Positions 31,396 through 42,704 of a stretch of 64,000 nt of DNA are shown one piece after another. Made by a program: the position numbers and the translations under genes. The notes below the pieces were generated by a model. The model was not told the origin of the DNA. It did no database searches and was given only the letters and a program-made list of their open reading frames with translations. Each line of letters begins with the position of its first letter. The stretch's first letter is position 1. The DNA lies in contig NW_011887294.1 in assembly GCF_000151315.2 (NCBI RefSeq), positions 1,942,460-2,006,459 on the forward strand, in the 5' to 3' direction. The DNA comes from Capsaspora owczarzaki ATCC 30864. Its lineage: Eukaryota > Opisthokonta > Filasterea.

Positions 31396-32256
31396 ATGAT
31401 TGGCTTGTTTCCCAACCGTCACACACGCGGCCAAGAGGACGAGAAGGACGTCGATGAGAACGACGAGAACCAGAATGATGATGATGACGACGACGACGAG
31501 AATGACGACGACGACGACGAAGTCAAACGCATTAGATCGAGAATTCGAAACCACATGGCTTCTGATCGAAAATCCAACCTTTTGTCCTCTCCAGGGGAGG
31601 ACTGGGTCTTCATGTGCCCAGAATACATTTTGGACCTCGCTAAGACAAATGTCAATTGTCCCTACTGCACCCGACGCATCAAGCCAGCTAACGTTTCACT
31701 CGATCGTGTAAACAACAAGCTGGGTCATGTTCCTACGAATCTCGTTCTCTGCTGCGGCCCATGCAACATCGCTCGCTCTGACTTCTTTTCCGTCACCGAA
31801 TTTATGGCTGTTTGCGCCCTGGTTCTTGCAATGCGGACCGAGCCGAAGGCGTCTTCCCATTCTATCGCTGTCAAGGAGCCTCCTCAAGTGCTGTCCAAAT
31901 TGCCAAAGCTCCAATCGTATGAAGCGATCAAAAAAGCCAAAATAGCTGAAAGAAGCGATAAGATTCGTTTTGGCTTGATGAAAAAGCTGGTCATTGACAG
32001 GACGTGTCGAAAACAAGAAGTTCTCGACATAGCTAAGACTTGTGTCGAAGAGTTTGCTTTCGATGAAGATTGGATTGAAACATCCTTCAAGATGGGTACG
32101 GGACACAAGGAAGTAGTCGCAGATTGTGTTGCGGCGTGGGCACATTCGATAGAATTCGACAAGATTCAATATGAGTTATATCGCTTGCGTATTAGTGAGA
32201 GTGAAGATGATGAGTTACATCGCTTGCATGTTAGTGAGAGTGAGGATGATGAATAA
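31396..32256 (+). CDS. HNH-type nuclease-like protein
   Basis: The 286-residue frame starts at the ATG at 31396, right after a poly-T run; the frame stays open upstream only because the T run encodes Phe. An Asp/Glu-rich stretch (residues about 14-42) is followed by a zinc-type HNH core: CPYC, then SLDRVNNKLGHVPTNLVLCC, then GPCN. The DR.NN.LGH..(N)LVLCC..CN pattern is typical of HNH nucleases of homing, viral and restriction systems. The Asp, His and Asn positions and four Cys ligands are present, so the site looks complete. The remainder is Lys/Glu-rich and helical. The last 26 residues are a tandem duplication of a 13-residue unit ending SESEDDE. Base composition is AT-richer than neighbouring genes and there are no introns, which suggests transfer or a mobile origin (inference). 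It lies between a solo LTR and a pogo copy. Confidence 0.65.
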   Translation: MIGLFPNRHTRGQEDEKDVDENDENQNDDDDDDDENDDDDDEVKRIRSRIRNHMASDRKSNLLSSPGEDWVFMCPEYILDLAKTNVNCPYCTRRIKPANVSLDRVNNKLGHVPTNLVLCCGPCNIARSDFFSVTEFMAVCALVLAMRTEPKASSHSIAVKEPPQVLSKLPKLQSYEAIKKAKIAERSDKIRFGLMKKLVIDRTCRKQEVLDIAKTCVEEFAFDEDWIETSFKMGTGHKEVVADCVAAWAHSIEFDKIQYELYRLRISESEDDELHRLHVSESEDDE

Positions 32257-32380
32257 GTGCGGCAAATTGCCAATGGATCAGTGTATTAAAAGTCGACATC
32301 CTATGGTCCAAATCTTTCCGCTGACCCCATGAATATAGCACATGAGCCTTAACGATCTTCAACAAATTCTTGACGACTTC
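32257..32380. other. Spacer between HNH gene and pogo copy B
   Basis: Only 124 bp separate the HNH stop from the left terminal repeat of the transposon. Nothing further is seen. Confidence 0.5.
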
Positions 32381-32532
32381 GAGAGGACACTCCTTCTACG
32401 GGACATAATGCATTTCCAGTCATTTAGACGTCTATATTTCTGCTTCCCCTGATCTAAGAGACACGATCGATACGTGGCTCTGAGTCTTGTTCTGCTACCC
32501 CCTCCTTGCGGATATCCACTAAATAGCATCTG

Positions 32533-33944
32533 ATGAACCCATTGGGCACACCGGGCGGAGTCGTCAGTCCGCGGAACGAGCGGGCCTTCGACCTGCTGCG
32601 GGAGGCTAGACAGGCCAAGGACGCCGACTCTCCTCGCTTTTTCAAGGCCGCCGTGCTGAAAACCTACTTTACACCATGTGCTGACATCAGTGGACCAGGT
32701 GGCGCGGGAGCCAAGGAGACGAAACCGTCTATCAGGCAGCTGGCGGCGATTTTCGACGTTCCGCGATCTACTGTCGGCAAATGGATCGCGCATCACCGCC
32801 ATCAAGCCGATCTCTTCGCCCGTTCTACCCTNNNNNNNNNNNNNNNNNNNNNNNNNNNNNNNNNNNNNNNNNNNNNNNNNNNNNNNNNNNNNNNNNNNNN
32901 NNNNNNNNNNNNNNNNNNNNNNNNNNNNNNNNNNNNNNNNNNNNNNNNCGTTGCCCTCCCAGACCCGAGACAATCGAACTCTTCATGCGCATGTCTCAAG
33001 CTCCACGACCAGATGGAAAGCCTCGCCGCAAATTCGGTCCCAACGGCCCGAGCGAGTCGTTTTTGGAGCGGTTTTTTCGCCGAGTTTTCCGACGAACTCC
33101 GCTGGATCACTGCACACTCGATCGAAACCATTCGTACGGCCGCGAGGAACGAGGAAACCCTCAGAAGCTTCTTTGAGCGCCTGCAGGAGCTTTGCGACAA
33201 GTCTGGAGGGAAGCTGTGGGCCGAGCCTAGGCGGATTTTCAACTTTGACGAGTCGGAAATTTCGGCCCCCAAGAAACAGGACAAAGTGGTTGCCGCAACA
33301 AGCCAGAAGACTGTGTCTAGTGCATCCGGGCGGACAAAGTCCATGGGCAGACACATTACCGGCCTGTTCACGGTGGCTGCCGACGGGACAACGCTGCCAC
33401 CGTGAAACAAATGGCCGCCGCCAAACCCAAGCGCCCCGACATTCGACACGCCCGCGCGTTTGCCGCCGCGAAAGCAGCAGCTGCGGCACCGGCTTTTCAA
33501 TCGGTTGCGACGATGGCGGTTGAGCAGGACGACTCTGACGACGAATGCGAAGAGGACGGCATTCCGCCGTCGCCAATGCAGGTGACTTCTGCCGCTCCAG
33601 CGCGCTCCAGGAAGAGAATCTATGAAAGAGACTCTGACGACGAGGCCGCTCCATCATTTGAAACAGCCCAGAGTGGCGGGTCGGACGAGAATGTGACCTA
33701 TTCACTGTCGTCAAGATCTCTCGAGCGGCTGAAGGAGCCCCGTCTTGCTACTCGCAGCTCATCGCGGCTCATTTTGTCTCCAGGTGTGACACTCAGTCGT
33801 GCCAACACAATTGGCGTGAGCAGCTGGCTGACAAATGACATGGCGGCGATGCAGCTTGTGTCAACTGAGGGAAATGTGTCGTCCACGCCGAAAACCGATC
33901 GCCGGAAGCGACTCGCGCTATCTGACCTCTCCAATTCGAACTAA
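32533..33944 (+). pseudogene. pogo-like transposase pseudogene
   Basis: The first frame opens at the ATG at 32533. It has a psq/pogo-type helix-turn-helix (SIRQLAAIFDVPRSTVGKWI, residues about 66-85), then runs into an N gap. After the gap, the family-like block FGPNGPSESFLERFFRR is in a different frame from the downstream SIETIRTAARN block, so there is a frameshift near 33080-33100. The first catalytic Asp region is clear (IFNFDESEISAPKKQDKVV), followed by GRHITGLFTVAADGTTLPP. There the copy is joined directly to the tail (KQMAAAKPKRPD) in another frame, with a TGA at 33403-33405. The second and third acidic catalytic residues lie in the deleted part. The tail then runs open to TAA at 33942-33944. 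Two frame breaks plus the deletion make this non-functional. Confidence 0.85.
32832..32948. other. Assembly gap (Ns) inside pogo copy B
   Basis: A run of 117 Ns interrupts the transposase frame. As with the gap at the window start, it falls in a repeated element. Confidence 0.95.
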
Positions 33945-34364
33945 ATGTGTTAAATGTATGACTTTATGTGCAATTTTATGTATGTTATTGTTGTCGGGTT
34001 GATTAAACGACGATAATTCTTTGTCCCGATTCGAACCCGCGCACGCTCCCGGCCATAAGTACCCACAACATGACCCTATCATCCACCAACGCGGACAAGA
34101 TCGGTTTTCTTTGCATCTTCGCTGCATGTCCGGTGTCGGAGACGGGCTGGAAGGTGCCGGGAGTGTTGCGGAGGTTGTCCCTCCATCTACCGGACACGAT
34201 TTTTCGCGCCCAGCCAAAGGTCAATGCAAAGTCAAAATTTCATATTGCTCCGACCGCCTCCATTTTTTGCACATCGTCTATATTAATAATGTTGAACAAG
34301 AATATGAAGAGAGCCAGATGCAGGATGGTCACCAGTTTCTGTCCGGTAGAAGGAGGGTTCTCTC

Positions 34365-35621
34365 TAACAGTCCCCATTTCGTTTGTTTGTGTATCAAACA
34401 AACTCCCGTTCAAACAAACAAACAAACAAACAAACAAAAAAAAAAAACAAACAAACAAACAAAAACAAAACAAAACAAAACAAAACAAACAAAAAAAAAA
34501 AAAAAAAAATCAAGTGTTGCATGTGCGCTACGCGATGGTCATCTTGCCATTTCCAACAATTCGACAAGTCTTCTTTTTTTTTTTTTGGTTGGAAGGAAAA
34601 CAGCAATTCTCACTCGGGTATCCGTCCAAATCACCAAAACAAGGCACAAAAGCCGCTTTTGGAACCGGTTTTCGCATTGAATGGCTGTGTTTGGGAAGCT
34701 CAACACCAAATTTAGCCACTCGCTCCCTTTTTTGATTTCGACACACGCCTCCTCGCTGTCTCTGTCCTTTGCTTCCTCCTTCTCAGCTTGCACTGATGGA
34801 CAGTGACCAATACATCCTCATCAACCCTTTGGAAGCTGTCGTCCTGTCGTTTTGGGGGCTTTGTGGTCTTGTGGTTTTGTGGGAGAGGAATGGTTTTTGG
34901 TTTTGCCTCGCAACGAACAGTGTTCTCTATTCGCCATGGTGCAGCATTGTTCTTTTGTCGAGTATGCCTCTTGCTATTTTATTGATTTTATTTTTTCGTA
35001 TGTTATTTTTAGCTTTAATTTTGATTTTAGGTCAAAAGAACACTATTTGGGCGGTTTTAAATTCGCATTGAAAAGATCATTTTGACCGTTTTTCACACTT
35101 GGTTGCCACATGCCTGTGTTCACTCGGGCTCGCTGCTGGACTCGCCTCCGCCTCCAGACAATCACCTCCTGCGTCCACAGCGAATTCTATGAGCGACAGG
35201 AGTGGAGACAGTGTGCTCGCTAGCGCGTACGCGGTGACAGAATGATGGGTTTGAGTTTCGCATCGGTTTGAACTGCTGCTTTCTCGTCCGCTCTTCCTGC
35301 CTGGCTCGCTGTCCAACAACCTCTCCTCCGGTGCTATTGTCTTGAAAGCGCTCAGTGTTCTATTTTACCATCCACGTCAATCCGCCCTATAAAAGCCACA
35401 CGTCGCAACAATGCGAAAGCCCAGTCATTTTTTTTTTTTTGATTTGTTGTTTTCCCACCGTTAAAAGTCAAAAAACAAACCCCAACAAACAACACAAAAA
35501 CCGCCTTTTGTTCGCGTCGTTTGTTATCGATACAACGACCCCTTGACCTACCATCTTTCACTGAACAAAAACAAAAAGCAAGCACAGACGTGCAACAAAT
35601 CCCAACTTTGGCATTCCGACA
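34365..35621. other. Intergenic region upstream of the receptor kinase
   Basis: About 1.25 kb. It begins with (CAAA)n and poly-A tracts (about 34410-34510) just outside the transposon end, then AT-rich sequence and T runs. No gene is found. It presumably holds the promoter of the receptor kinase. Confidence 0.5.
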
Positions 35622-38592
35622 ATGAGCAGGCATCCTTTGACAAGCGCTGGCGCTTTGTTTGTGTTGTGTTGGGCGTTGTTTTCCGCGGTCGCCATCGTCC
35701 CTTCGTTCGCGCAACCACCGTGCGGGCCCATCGTCACGACCGCGCCGCTATTCACCAGTCAATTGAGTAATCCCAGCATTCCCCGTATTTGTGTCAACAG
35801 CACAATGTTTCCCAGTATCACCATCGACCCAAGCTGGGAGGTTCTTTCTCGATCACTCATCATCGAGGCCGTCACAGCCCAGCCATTCGCCTTCCAGTCA
35901 GGCTCATCGAAATGCTTAAAGCTTAGTGCTGGCTCTGGCCCCATAGCCATCCAGTTGATCAACGTTGCATTTTCTGGTTTCACCTCCACGGGCCCAGGTT
36001 GTTCGGGCGCCATTTCGGTTTCCGCGCAATACAATCTGACCCTGACGCGATGCCGATTTACGTCCAATGGTGGAAACGGTCCCGCCGTGGCGGTTGACTC
36101 TGCAACCTATCTTGGTGTCTTTGACAGTGTCTTTGGGGGCAATGCCAACTCTGCGATTCGCGTTATCGACACGCCCCTCGAAATTGCCAACTCGAATTTC
36201 ACCAACAATTTCCAAGCCCTTCAAGTCGTCTCCCCCGGAACGACTGGACCCGCTTTCAGCGCAATAATTCGTAACTCTGCCTTCCAGTCAAACTATGGCC
36301 TTTCAACCCCGACGGTAAGGTATTGGGGGAGGTGGTAGTGTGGCCGATGGCAGAACATACTGACTCACGTATGTGCAAATCCTCCTTTAGCCCTCCCCTG
36401 CCATCTTCATAGGGTCAACCATTCGGCAGATTAACTTGAATCTGAACGGCGTGACGTTCCAGAACAATACTTGCTCACCTACTGCATGCTCGAGCATTCT
36501 CATTCAAGCACCCACAAACGTCTCGATTACCTCGAGCAAATTTGATGGCAACCCAGCTGGAAACATTGCCTACTCGACCACCAGCCCGCTTGTCTTCCAA
36601 GAATCAGACAATCTGTGCAACGAAGTGTCCCCGAGCCCGTGTGTGACTTGCAACATGAGCGCTTCCGTTGGAACCTGTGCTGGTTTCCAGGCATCCGCTG
36701 CATCGGCCTCTGTCGCGACATCGCTTGCAGAGCGCGCATCGCAAGCGACTGTTGCATCGCAGGCAAGTGCTTCGTCTGTATTTGCAACCTCAGCAGCATC
36801 TGCAGCATCTGCAGTGTCCCAAGCGGCCGCATCTGCCCAGGCTGCGTCGCAAGCATCCGCCGCAGCGTCCGCATCTCGTCTTGCGGCGTCGCAAGCATCT
36901 GCATCGCAAGAGTATGCGTCCTCTGTTGCTCAAGCGTCAGAGTCTCAGGCATCTGCATCGCAAGCGCAGGCTGTCTCCATTTCTTCGGCGGCGGTCATGT
37001 CTGCAGCGCTTGTATCCCAGTCGGTCGCGTCTGTCGAGTCCGCTTCCGTTGTTTCCCTTGAATCCGTCTCTAGTGCTTTGGTTGCCTCCATTGAATCAGC
37101 CTCTGGTGCATCAGTAGCTGCCTCCGTGGCATCCGCTTCGGTTGCATCCGTTTCCGCCGCCTCTGTAGCCGCCCTTGCCGGTCAGCAAAGCAACACGGGC
37201 GCCGCAAGCTCCGTACCTGCGATCGCCGGAGGTGTTGGCGGTGGCTGCTTCCTGGTCGTGTTAGTTGTCGCCATTTTGCTCGTTCGACGTCGGCGGCAGC
37301 TGAAGAGTTCGAAAGGACGAGCATCGATTGCTCCCGGACCGGCAAACGAGCACGCCTCGTTCGTTATGGAGATACCGACAGTGAGCAAAGGTAGCAACAG
37401 CGACTACAACCACTACGACAACGCTGGCAAAGGCAAAAAGACCGCCAGTCCAGAGTCTCACTATGTGGACCTGGAGCGCCGTGGAGACAGCACCTACGTC
37501 ACCTTCTACGAAGAGTTCACCCCCGTCGTCGACTCGTTGCGCACAAGCATCTCCATGGAGTCTCAGCTCGGCCAGGGCGAGTTTGGCCAAGTCTTCAAAG
37601 CGACTGTGCCCATTGGCCAACTTCCTGCATCCGCACGCGAAGTGTACTCTGGTCTCAGCATTGTGCCAATGGCCATCAAGCTGCTGAAAACCGACGCAGA
37701 TGAAAAGTCGCGTCGCGACTTTGTATCGGAGGCGCAGCTCGTCTCGTCGTTCAAGCACCCCAACATTGTGCGCGTTTTGGCTGTGCTGCTCGAGGCAGAG
37801 CCAAACATGATTCTTCTCGAGTTCATGCCCTACGGCGACCTCCGAACACTCTTGCATCGTTCCGTTTCGACTGGCATTGAATGGAGTCAGCTCGAGTACA
37901 CGACAGTGCTATTCCAGATTGCGTCCGGCATGGCCTACCTCTCGTCCATTCGGTACGTGCACCGCGATCTCGCTGCGCGCAACTGTCTGGTTGGCGATGG
38001 TCTTTGCGTCAAGATTGCCGATTTTGGCCTGTCTCGCGCCCTGGCTGAAGAAAAGGACTACTACAAGGTGCAGACGAAAGGCAAGCTGCCTGCAAAGGTG
38101 AGCCATATCCCAAGACAGCAGATTGTGCGTGGGGGGGGGAGTAAATTCAATCATCCACACATACTCACTGGTTGCTCGTGTTGTTCTTTCGCATGACAGT
38201 GGATGGCACCTGAAAGCCTTCATTTCCGCTTCTTTTCAAGCGCTTCGGACGTGTGGTCTTTTGGCATTGTTTGCTACGAGGTGTACACGTGCGGCATCTC
38301 GCCATACGGGGACAGGAAGATTGTCGACATTCTGGCAGACCTCGAGAAGGGCGAGCGTCTTCCACAACCCGCCAACTGTCCCGAGGATGCGTACTCGCTC
38401 ATGCAAAAGTGCTGGACATGGGAGGCGACTGCCCGACCGTCCTTTGCCGATTGCGTTCTCACCTTGCAAGGGATGCGCACTTCCGGAACCGACGGCAAGG
38501 TTCGCGATCTCGGCCAGTTGGTTGCCGAAGCGAAAGCCCGGCAATCCATGAGTGGTCGTCGCCCCACAGTGTCTGCAGTGGCATCGGAATAG
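35622..38592 (+). CDS. Receptor tyrosine kinase with beta-helix-like ectodomain and Ala/Ser stalk
   Basis: Three exons (35622-36314, 36391-38097, 38200-38592) encode 930 residues. A signal peptide (about 1-30) leads into an ectodomain with Asn/Phe-rich repeats (ANSNFTNN, IRNSAFQSN, ITSSKFDGN) like parallel beta-helix proteins, several N-glycosylation sites and paired Cys. Residues about 327-497 are an Ala/Ser/Gln/Val stalk with a repeating SQASAS pattern. A transmembrane helix (about 509-530) ends in RRRR. The juxtamembrane part has several Tyr motifs (YNHYDN, YVDLE, YVTFYEEF). The kinase (about 620-895) is complete: GQGEFGQV, AIKLLK, HRDLAARN (Asp 757), DFGLSR, WMAPE. HRDLAARN and the activation-loop YY mark a true tyrosine kinase. 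It should signal from the plasma membrane; the ligand is unknown. Many such receptors with lineage-specific ectodomains are known from filastereans. Confidence 0.92.
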
Positions 38593-38854
38593 GCTCCAAC
38601 CATGTCCATCGTCAAGGATTGTTGATGGTGGGACGATGTACCAACCTCTGTTGAGCAGGGTTGAGTTGCTATTGCTGGAGTCATTGCGCAAGATCGTTGG
38701 CTGGTAAAATTTTCAATATATTGTACAGTATTCGCACAATTTTCGAGCTCTTGACGCGCTTGATGCATTCGATGGATCCGAAATTGTGTGTGATACTGAG
38801 GCCAACAAGACACAGCGACCGCAAACACAGCGAACGACACACACACACATCACC

Positions 38855-39799
38855 TCAGAGTTCGCACAGATCAAAATTAGCAACAGCACTCACAATACGC
38901 GTTGGCAAAACGATGATACGGTGCGGGTGGGCTCGGTCAAGCAACCCTTGCAGTAGCGCTTGATCGTCCGGAACACCCCCGAGCAGCATGATAATGTGAG
39001 ACACAGTCGACTCTGGCAACTCGAACATATTCGTGGGATGCAGCTGAATAATTGCGTCCAGGGCTTCGAGGCATGGCTCATGAGCTAGAGGCACTGCGAA
39101 GCAGATTTCGAACACTTCTGCCAGCAAGTTAACAAAGCGTTTGGCATCTTCAACAGCTTGCGAAAGACATTCACCGATGTTGATTTCGACAAAGACTTGG
39201 CATGCTCGCTGAACAAACAGCATTTCCTTTTTGATGTCGGACAGCCTGGAGAGGGAGACATGGTGCAAATGTCGGACGACTGCATCAAACACTGCCGAGT
39301 CAAACACCTGAAGTTGTGCCACTGGCTCACGATAGACCCAGTTCTGCAAAATCAAGGCAATGGTGGATAGGTGCTTGGAGTTTTGGGAGTCTTGTGGAGT
39401 TTGAAACCGATCATTCAGATGCGCGAGGAAAGTCAGTGGACTTTTTGCTGGCGACATCGTGAAGGTCTGTTCCCGCAAGCGTCGTTTGGCCGTTTCGTTG
39501 TTGTACAACCAAAATGCGATAGTGCGACCGACAACACGAAACAGTCGCTCGTTCTCCTCGTCGAACAACTGGAAAAACAGCTGCACAATCAACCCAAGAG
39601 CGTCGTCGCTGATTGAGGCACGTTGCCCAGCAGTTGAGTCGGCAGTGAATGCCAGCTGCAGGAGCTCCATCACTTCGTTGAGCTCTGCTGACGGTGCATT
39701 CTGGTCCACGAGGCGGATTCGCAATTCTTCGAGGTCGATTGTCTGCGTGTCGTCGTTCTGATCGCCAGCAGTCGGAAACATCTGAGTGTTGGAAACCAT
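38855..39799 (-). CDS. Helical (ARM-like) protein of unknown function
   Basis: I do not recognise this protein. The start is taken as the ATG at 39799 (MVSNTQMF), giving about 314 residues; the frame is open further upstream with ATG at 39970. The sequence is almost all helix, with Leu/Val-rich stretches such as LGLIVQLFFQLF, LSTIALILQNWVY and LEALDAIIQL that suggest stacked alpha-helical repeats. Near the end, codons for LPTRI are followed at once by GTGAGT, a strong donor. The last 12 residues to the TGA at 38855 may therefore be intron and the true C-terminus may lie in an unidentified exon towards 38.6 kb. It is tail to tail with the receptor kinase and head to head with L2HGDH. Confidence 0.6.
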   Translation of the reverse strand: MVSNTQMFPTAGDQNDDTQTIDLEELRIRLVDQNAPSAELNEVMELLQLAFTADSTAGQRASISDDALGLIVQLFFQLFDEENERLFRVVGRTIAFWLYNNETAKRRLREQTFTMSPAKSPLTFLAHLNDRFQTPQDSQNSKHLSTIALILQNWVYREPVAQLQVFDSAVFDAVVRHLHHVSLSRLSDIKKEMLFVQRACQVFVEINIGECLSQAVEDAKRFVNLLAEVFEICFAVPLAHEPCLEALDAIIQLHPTNMFELPESTVSHIIMLLGGVPDDQALLQGLLDRAHPHRIIVLPTRIVSAVANFDLCEL

Positions 39800-40487
39800 T
39801 GCACATGATAAGTAAGAGTGTTGTTCACTGGTGCAGTTCAAGCTGAGCGGCGGCAGAAAAGTTACGGGTTGCACAATCTCAGTTTTGGCGCTCTCAAAAG
39901 AACAGGAAGCCAACAAAGCAAGCGAGATGAGATCATTCCCAAGATGAACTGACTGTCGCAGGTTACTCAACGGACGTAAGAAGGTACACCGTGGTTGTGT
40001 TCAGCAAGGTTGTGAAAAGACCGAACGAGATCAATCAACAGTCGCCCAGATTGCTAGTTTCTCTCTTCGCCACGCATCGGCAAAGCGCGACGTTAACTGT
40101 CATTCCACAATATCACTCGTCACAACATAAAGACGAACGTTTGGCACGAACGACGAGCAATAGAAAACACAACAACGTGCAGCGCGCGCGAATAGCCAAA
40201 AACACTGTCCAACTCTTTCGCAACAATGCATTTGGAGCTGAACCAAGAGACATCAATCAGAGCGTTGGCTTCAACCTTGGTTCAAAAGGCAGCGAGAAAC
40301 GAACAGGAAAGGAGGAACGAACTAGCAAAGGTTGTTGAAGACTGAATCGTGCCTGAGGTGCAAGGTTGTTGTCTTGTCGAAACGTCAATGCAGCGTACAG
40401 TATCAGTACGAACATTGAAGCCCCGTACAGCACTTTTCCCAATTTCTCAGAAACCATGGATCAGTCCAAATTTGCGCCAAAACAACA
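39800..40487. promoter_or_regulatory. Divergent intergenic region, helical protein / L2HGDH
   Basis: Up to 688 bp lies between outward-facing starts (517 bp if the upstream ATG at 39970 is used). No gene or tandem repeat is evident. Confidence 0.5.
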
Positions 40488-42570
40488 ATGCTTGCGTTAC
40501 GATTTGCAACTGTTCGACGCTTGTCCACTTTGAACGGCGTTGCAGCTGCCGCCAACTCGGCCGCGAGCGCGACGACGCAATCAGCCATCACTCCCAGCAC
40601 CCCGACGAGCAAGCCACAAGAGTTTGATGTCGGCGTGATTGGCGGCGGGATTGTGGGAATGGCAACCGCTCGCGAGCTCTCTCTGCGACTCCCACAGCTT
40701 CGCATCGCCGTCTTTGAGAAGGAGAGCGGCCTTGGTAAGCTGATGCCAGGGGGCATGCAGCGCAACCCCCCCCCAGAGACTGGGTGGCATGCATGGGGTC
40801 TGTGGGTCGGGTTGGAGTCGGATCTGGCTGGATTGGAGTTTAACTTGAATCTCAGATTGCCGCCATGCTCATCGTCATTCATGCTGATTGTGGGTGGAAT
40901 CGATGCGTCTTTGCAGGTGCGCACCAGACTGGACACAATAGCGGCGTCATCCATGCTGGAATTTACTACAAGCCTGGATCACTGAAGGCGAAACTGTGCG
41001 TCGAAGGATTGCGCTTGACGTACGACTACTGCGACAAGAAGAACATTCCCTACAAGAAGTGTGGCAAGGTACACACAAAACTAGTTTTGTTGGATTGGAT
41101 CGTCTGTGTCGATCTGCGTTGGGGGGGGGGGCAAACTCTAACTGTTTGACTTTGTGTGGAACTTGTTTTTTGTTGTGGTCTGTGCGCGTTTGCCTTCCTC
41201 TTGCTACCCCTGACCAGCTGATCGTCGCGAGGTCGGAGGAAGAAATCCCAGGCCTGAAGGCGCTGTTCGATCGTGGCCAGCAAAATAACGTGCCGGATCT
41301 CCGCATGATTGGGGTGGACGAAATGAAGCGCATCGAGCCGCACTGCGTGGGCGTGCAGGCCATCCACTCTCCAGTTACCGGCATCGTAGACTGGCTGCAG
41401 GTGACCAACTCGTACGCTGACGATTTCACCGCAAACGAGCGCAACCGAGTCCTGACCAACCACGAGGTCACTTCGCTGGACAGCGTGGATCCGCTCAATC
41501 CTCGCGCGTATCAGCATGGAGTGGTGGTTTCGTTCAAATCCAAGGTCAGTGTGGCAGCTGGGGACGACAAAGGCAGAGACAGTTCATCTGTGAACATACA
41601 ACGATCTCTGCATCTCAATTTGATGACGATGCGCTTTTGCAGCCTGCTGTGCGTTGCCGTTACATTATCACTTGCGCAGGCATGAATTCAGATCGAATTG
41701 CCCAGAAGGCCGGCGGGCAGTCCGAGCCTGTCATGGTGGTGCGTACATCAACGCATTTTTCCTCTGTTGCGCACTGATAATAATGAGCTCACTATTGGCA
41801 TCATTTTTTTTTGGTGCTTCCTCCTTCATCAGCCCATTCGTGGCGAGTATCTCACACTCAAGCCCGACCGTCGTAACTTGGTCAACGGACTGATCTATCC
41901 TGTGAGAAAGCCATGCCGAGTCGTGAGCTGATTCAGCGGCCTGGATCCAAAAACTCACCGTCCGCTCAACTTGTCAGGTCCCGGATCCCACTCTGCCATT
42001 CCTCGGGGTCCACTTTACGCCTACCATGAAAGGAGATGTGCTCCTTGGACCGAACGCTGTTTTCGCTTTTGCCCGCGAGGGATACAAGTTTTTCGACATT
42101 AATCCCCGTGACATGTTTTCTGCGCTCTTGTTCCCGTAAGTCTGGGAGCACCCCGTTTGAAATAGTCAAGTTCAACGAAATACTGATAAACCTTTGCCTT
42201 GGCCCGATCCAGTGGTTTCCAACGGCTCGCTCTCAAGTACTGGAAGTTTGGCATGGGGGAAATGTACCGAAGCCGATTCTTGTCGGCACAGGTCAAGCTC
42301 CTGCAAGACTATGTCCCGGAAGTGACCATCAATGACGTGCAACGAGGGATGGCGGGCATTCGCGCGCAAGCCATGGACCACCATGGCAACCTGGTCGACG
42401 ATTTTGTGTTTGAGACGGCGGTTCAGCCAGAAGGTGGCCCCGCCGCATCCCGCACTGCCCATTTGCTGCACGTCCGCAACGCGCCGTCTCCAGGTGCAAC
42501 CTCATCCCTGGCGATCGCCAAAGTGATCTCGGACAAGGCTCAAGAAATGTTCAATTTGCGCCAAGCGTAA
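40488..42570 (+). CDS. L2HGDH: L-2-hydroxyglutarate dehydrogenase, mitochondrial
   Basis: Seven exons (40488-40734, 40917-41068, 41218-41544, 41643-41738, 41833-41901, 41978-42135, 42213-42570) join in phase to 468 residues, the usual length. The N-terminus [13 protein letters not shown] is a good mitochondrial presequence. The FAD-binding Rossmann motif is [19 protein letters not shown]. Family blocks follow: [12 protein letters not shown], the substrate-side [42 protein letters not shown] and the C-terminal [16 protein letters not shown]. The enzyme oxidises L-2-hydroxyglutarate, a side product of malate dehydrogenase, back to 2-oxoglutarate with FAD. Several introns are short (76-182 nt) and one exon is only 69 nt. 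The 3' end is 134 bp from the PRODH stop on the other strand. Confidence 0.96.
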
Positions 42571-42704
42571 ACGAAGCGGCTGTTTGAGCTTTTGCTTGGA
42601 CGACTGAAAACTAGAAAATGACACCATTTTTTGACCCAGAGGTTGATTGACCAACAAAATAACAACAACTAAACGAAGAAAAAAAAGGCACAGGGCGAAA
42701 CGCT

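Larger units (their letters stand above)
32381..34364 (+). mobile_element. pogo-like DNA transposon, copy B (internally deleted)
   Basis: The terminal inverted repeats are 32381-32405 and 34340-34364 (22 of 25 positions pair). TA follows the right end; the left flank reads TC, so the expected TA duplication is imperfect. Inside are an N-terminal transposase frame with a helix-turn-helix, the first DDE aspartate region, then an abrupt join to the C-terminal tail seen in copy A. The middle of the catalytic domain is missing. A 117-base N gap lies within. The copy cannot encode its own transposase. Confidence 0.85.

Noticed and set aside
38274-38846. Long minus-strand frame opposite the receptor kinase 3' end
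   Set aside because: Most of it is antisense to conserved kinase codons. It could at best extend the helical orphan via a GTGAGT donor, but no supporting motif is seen.
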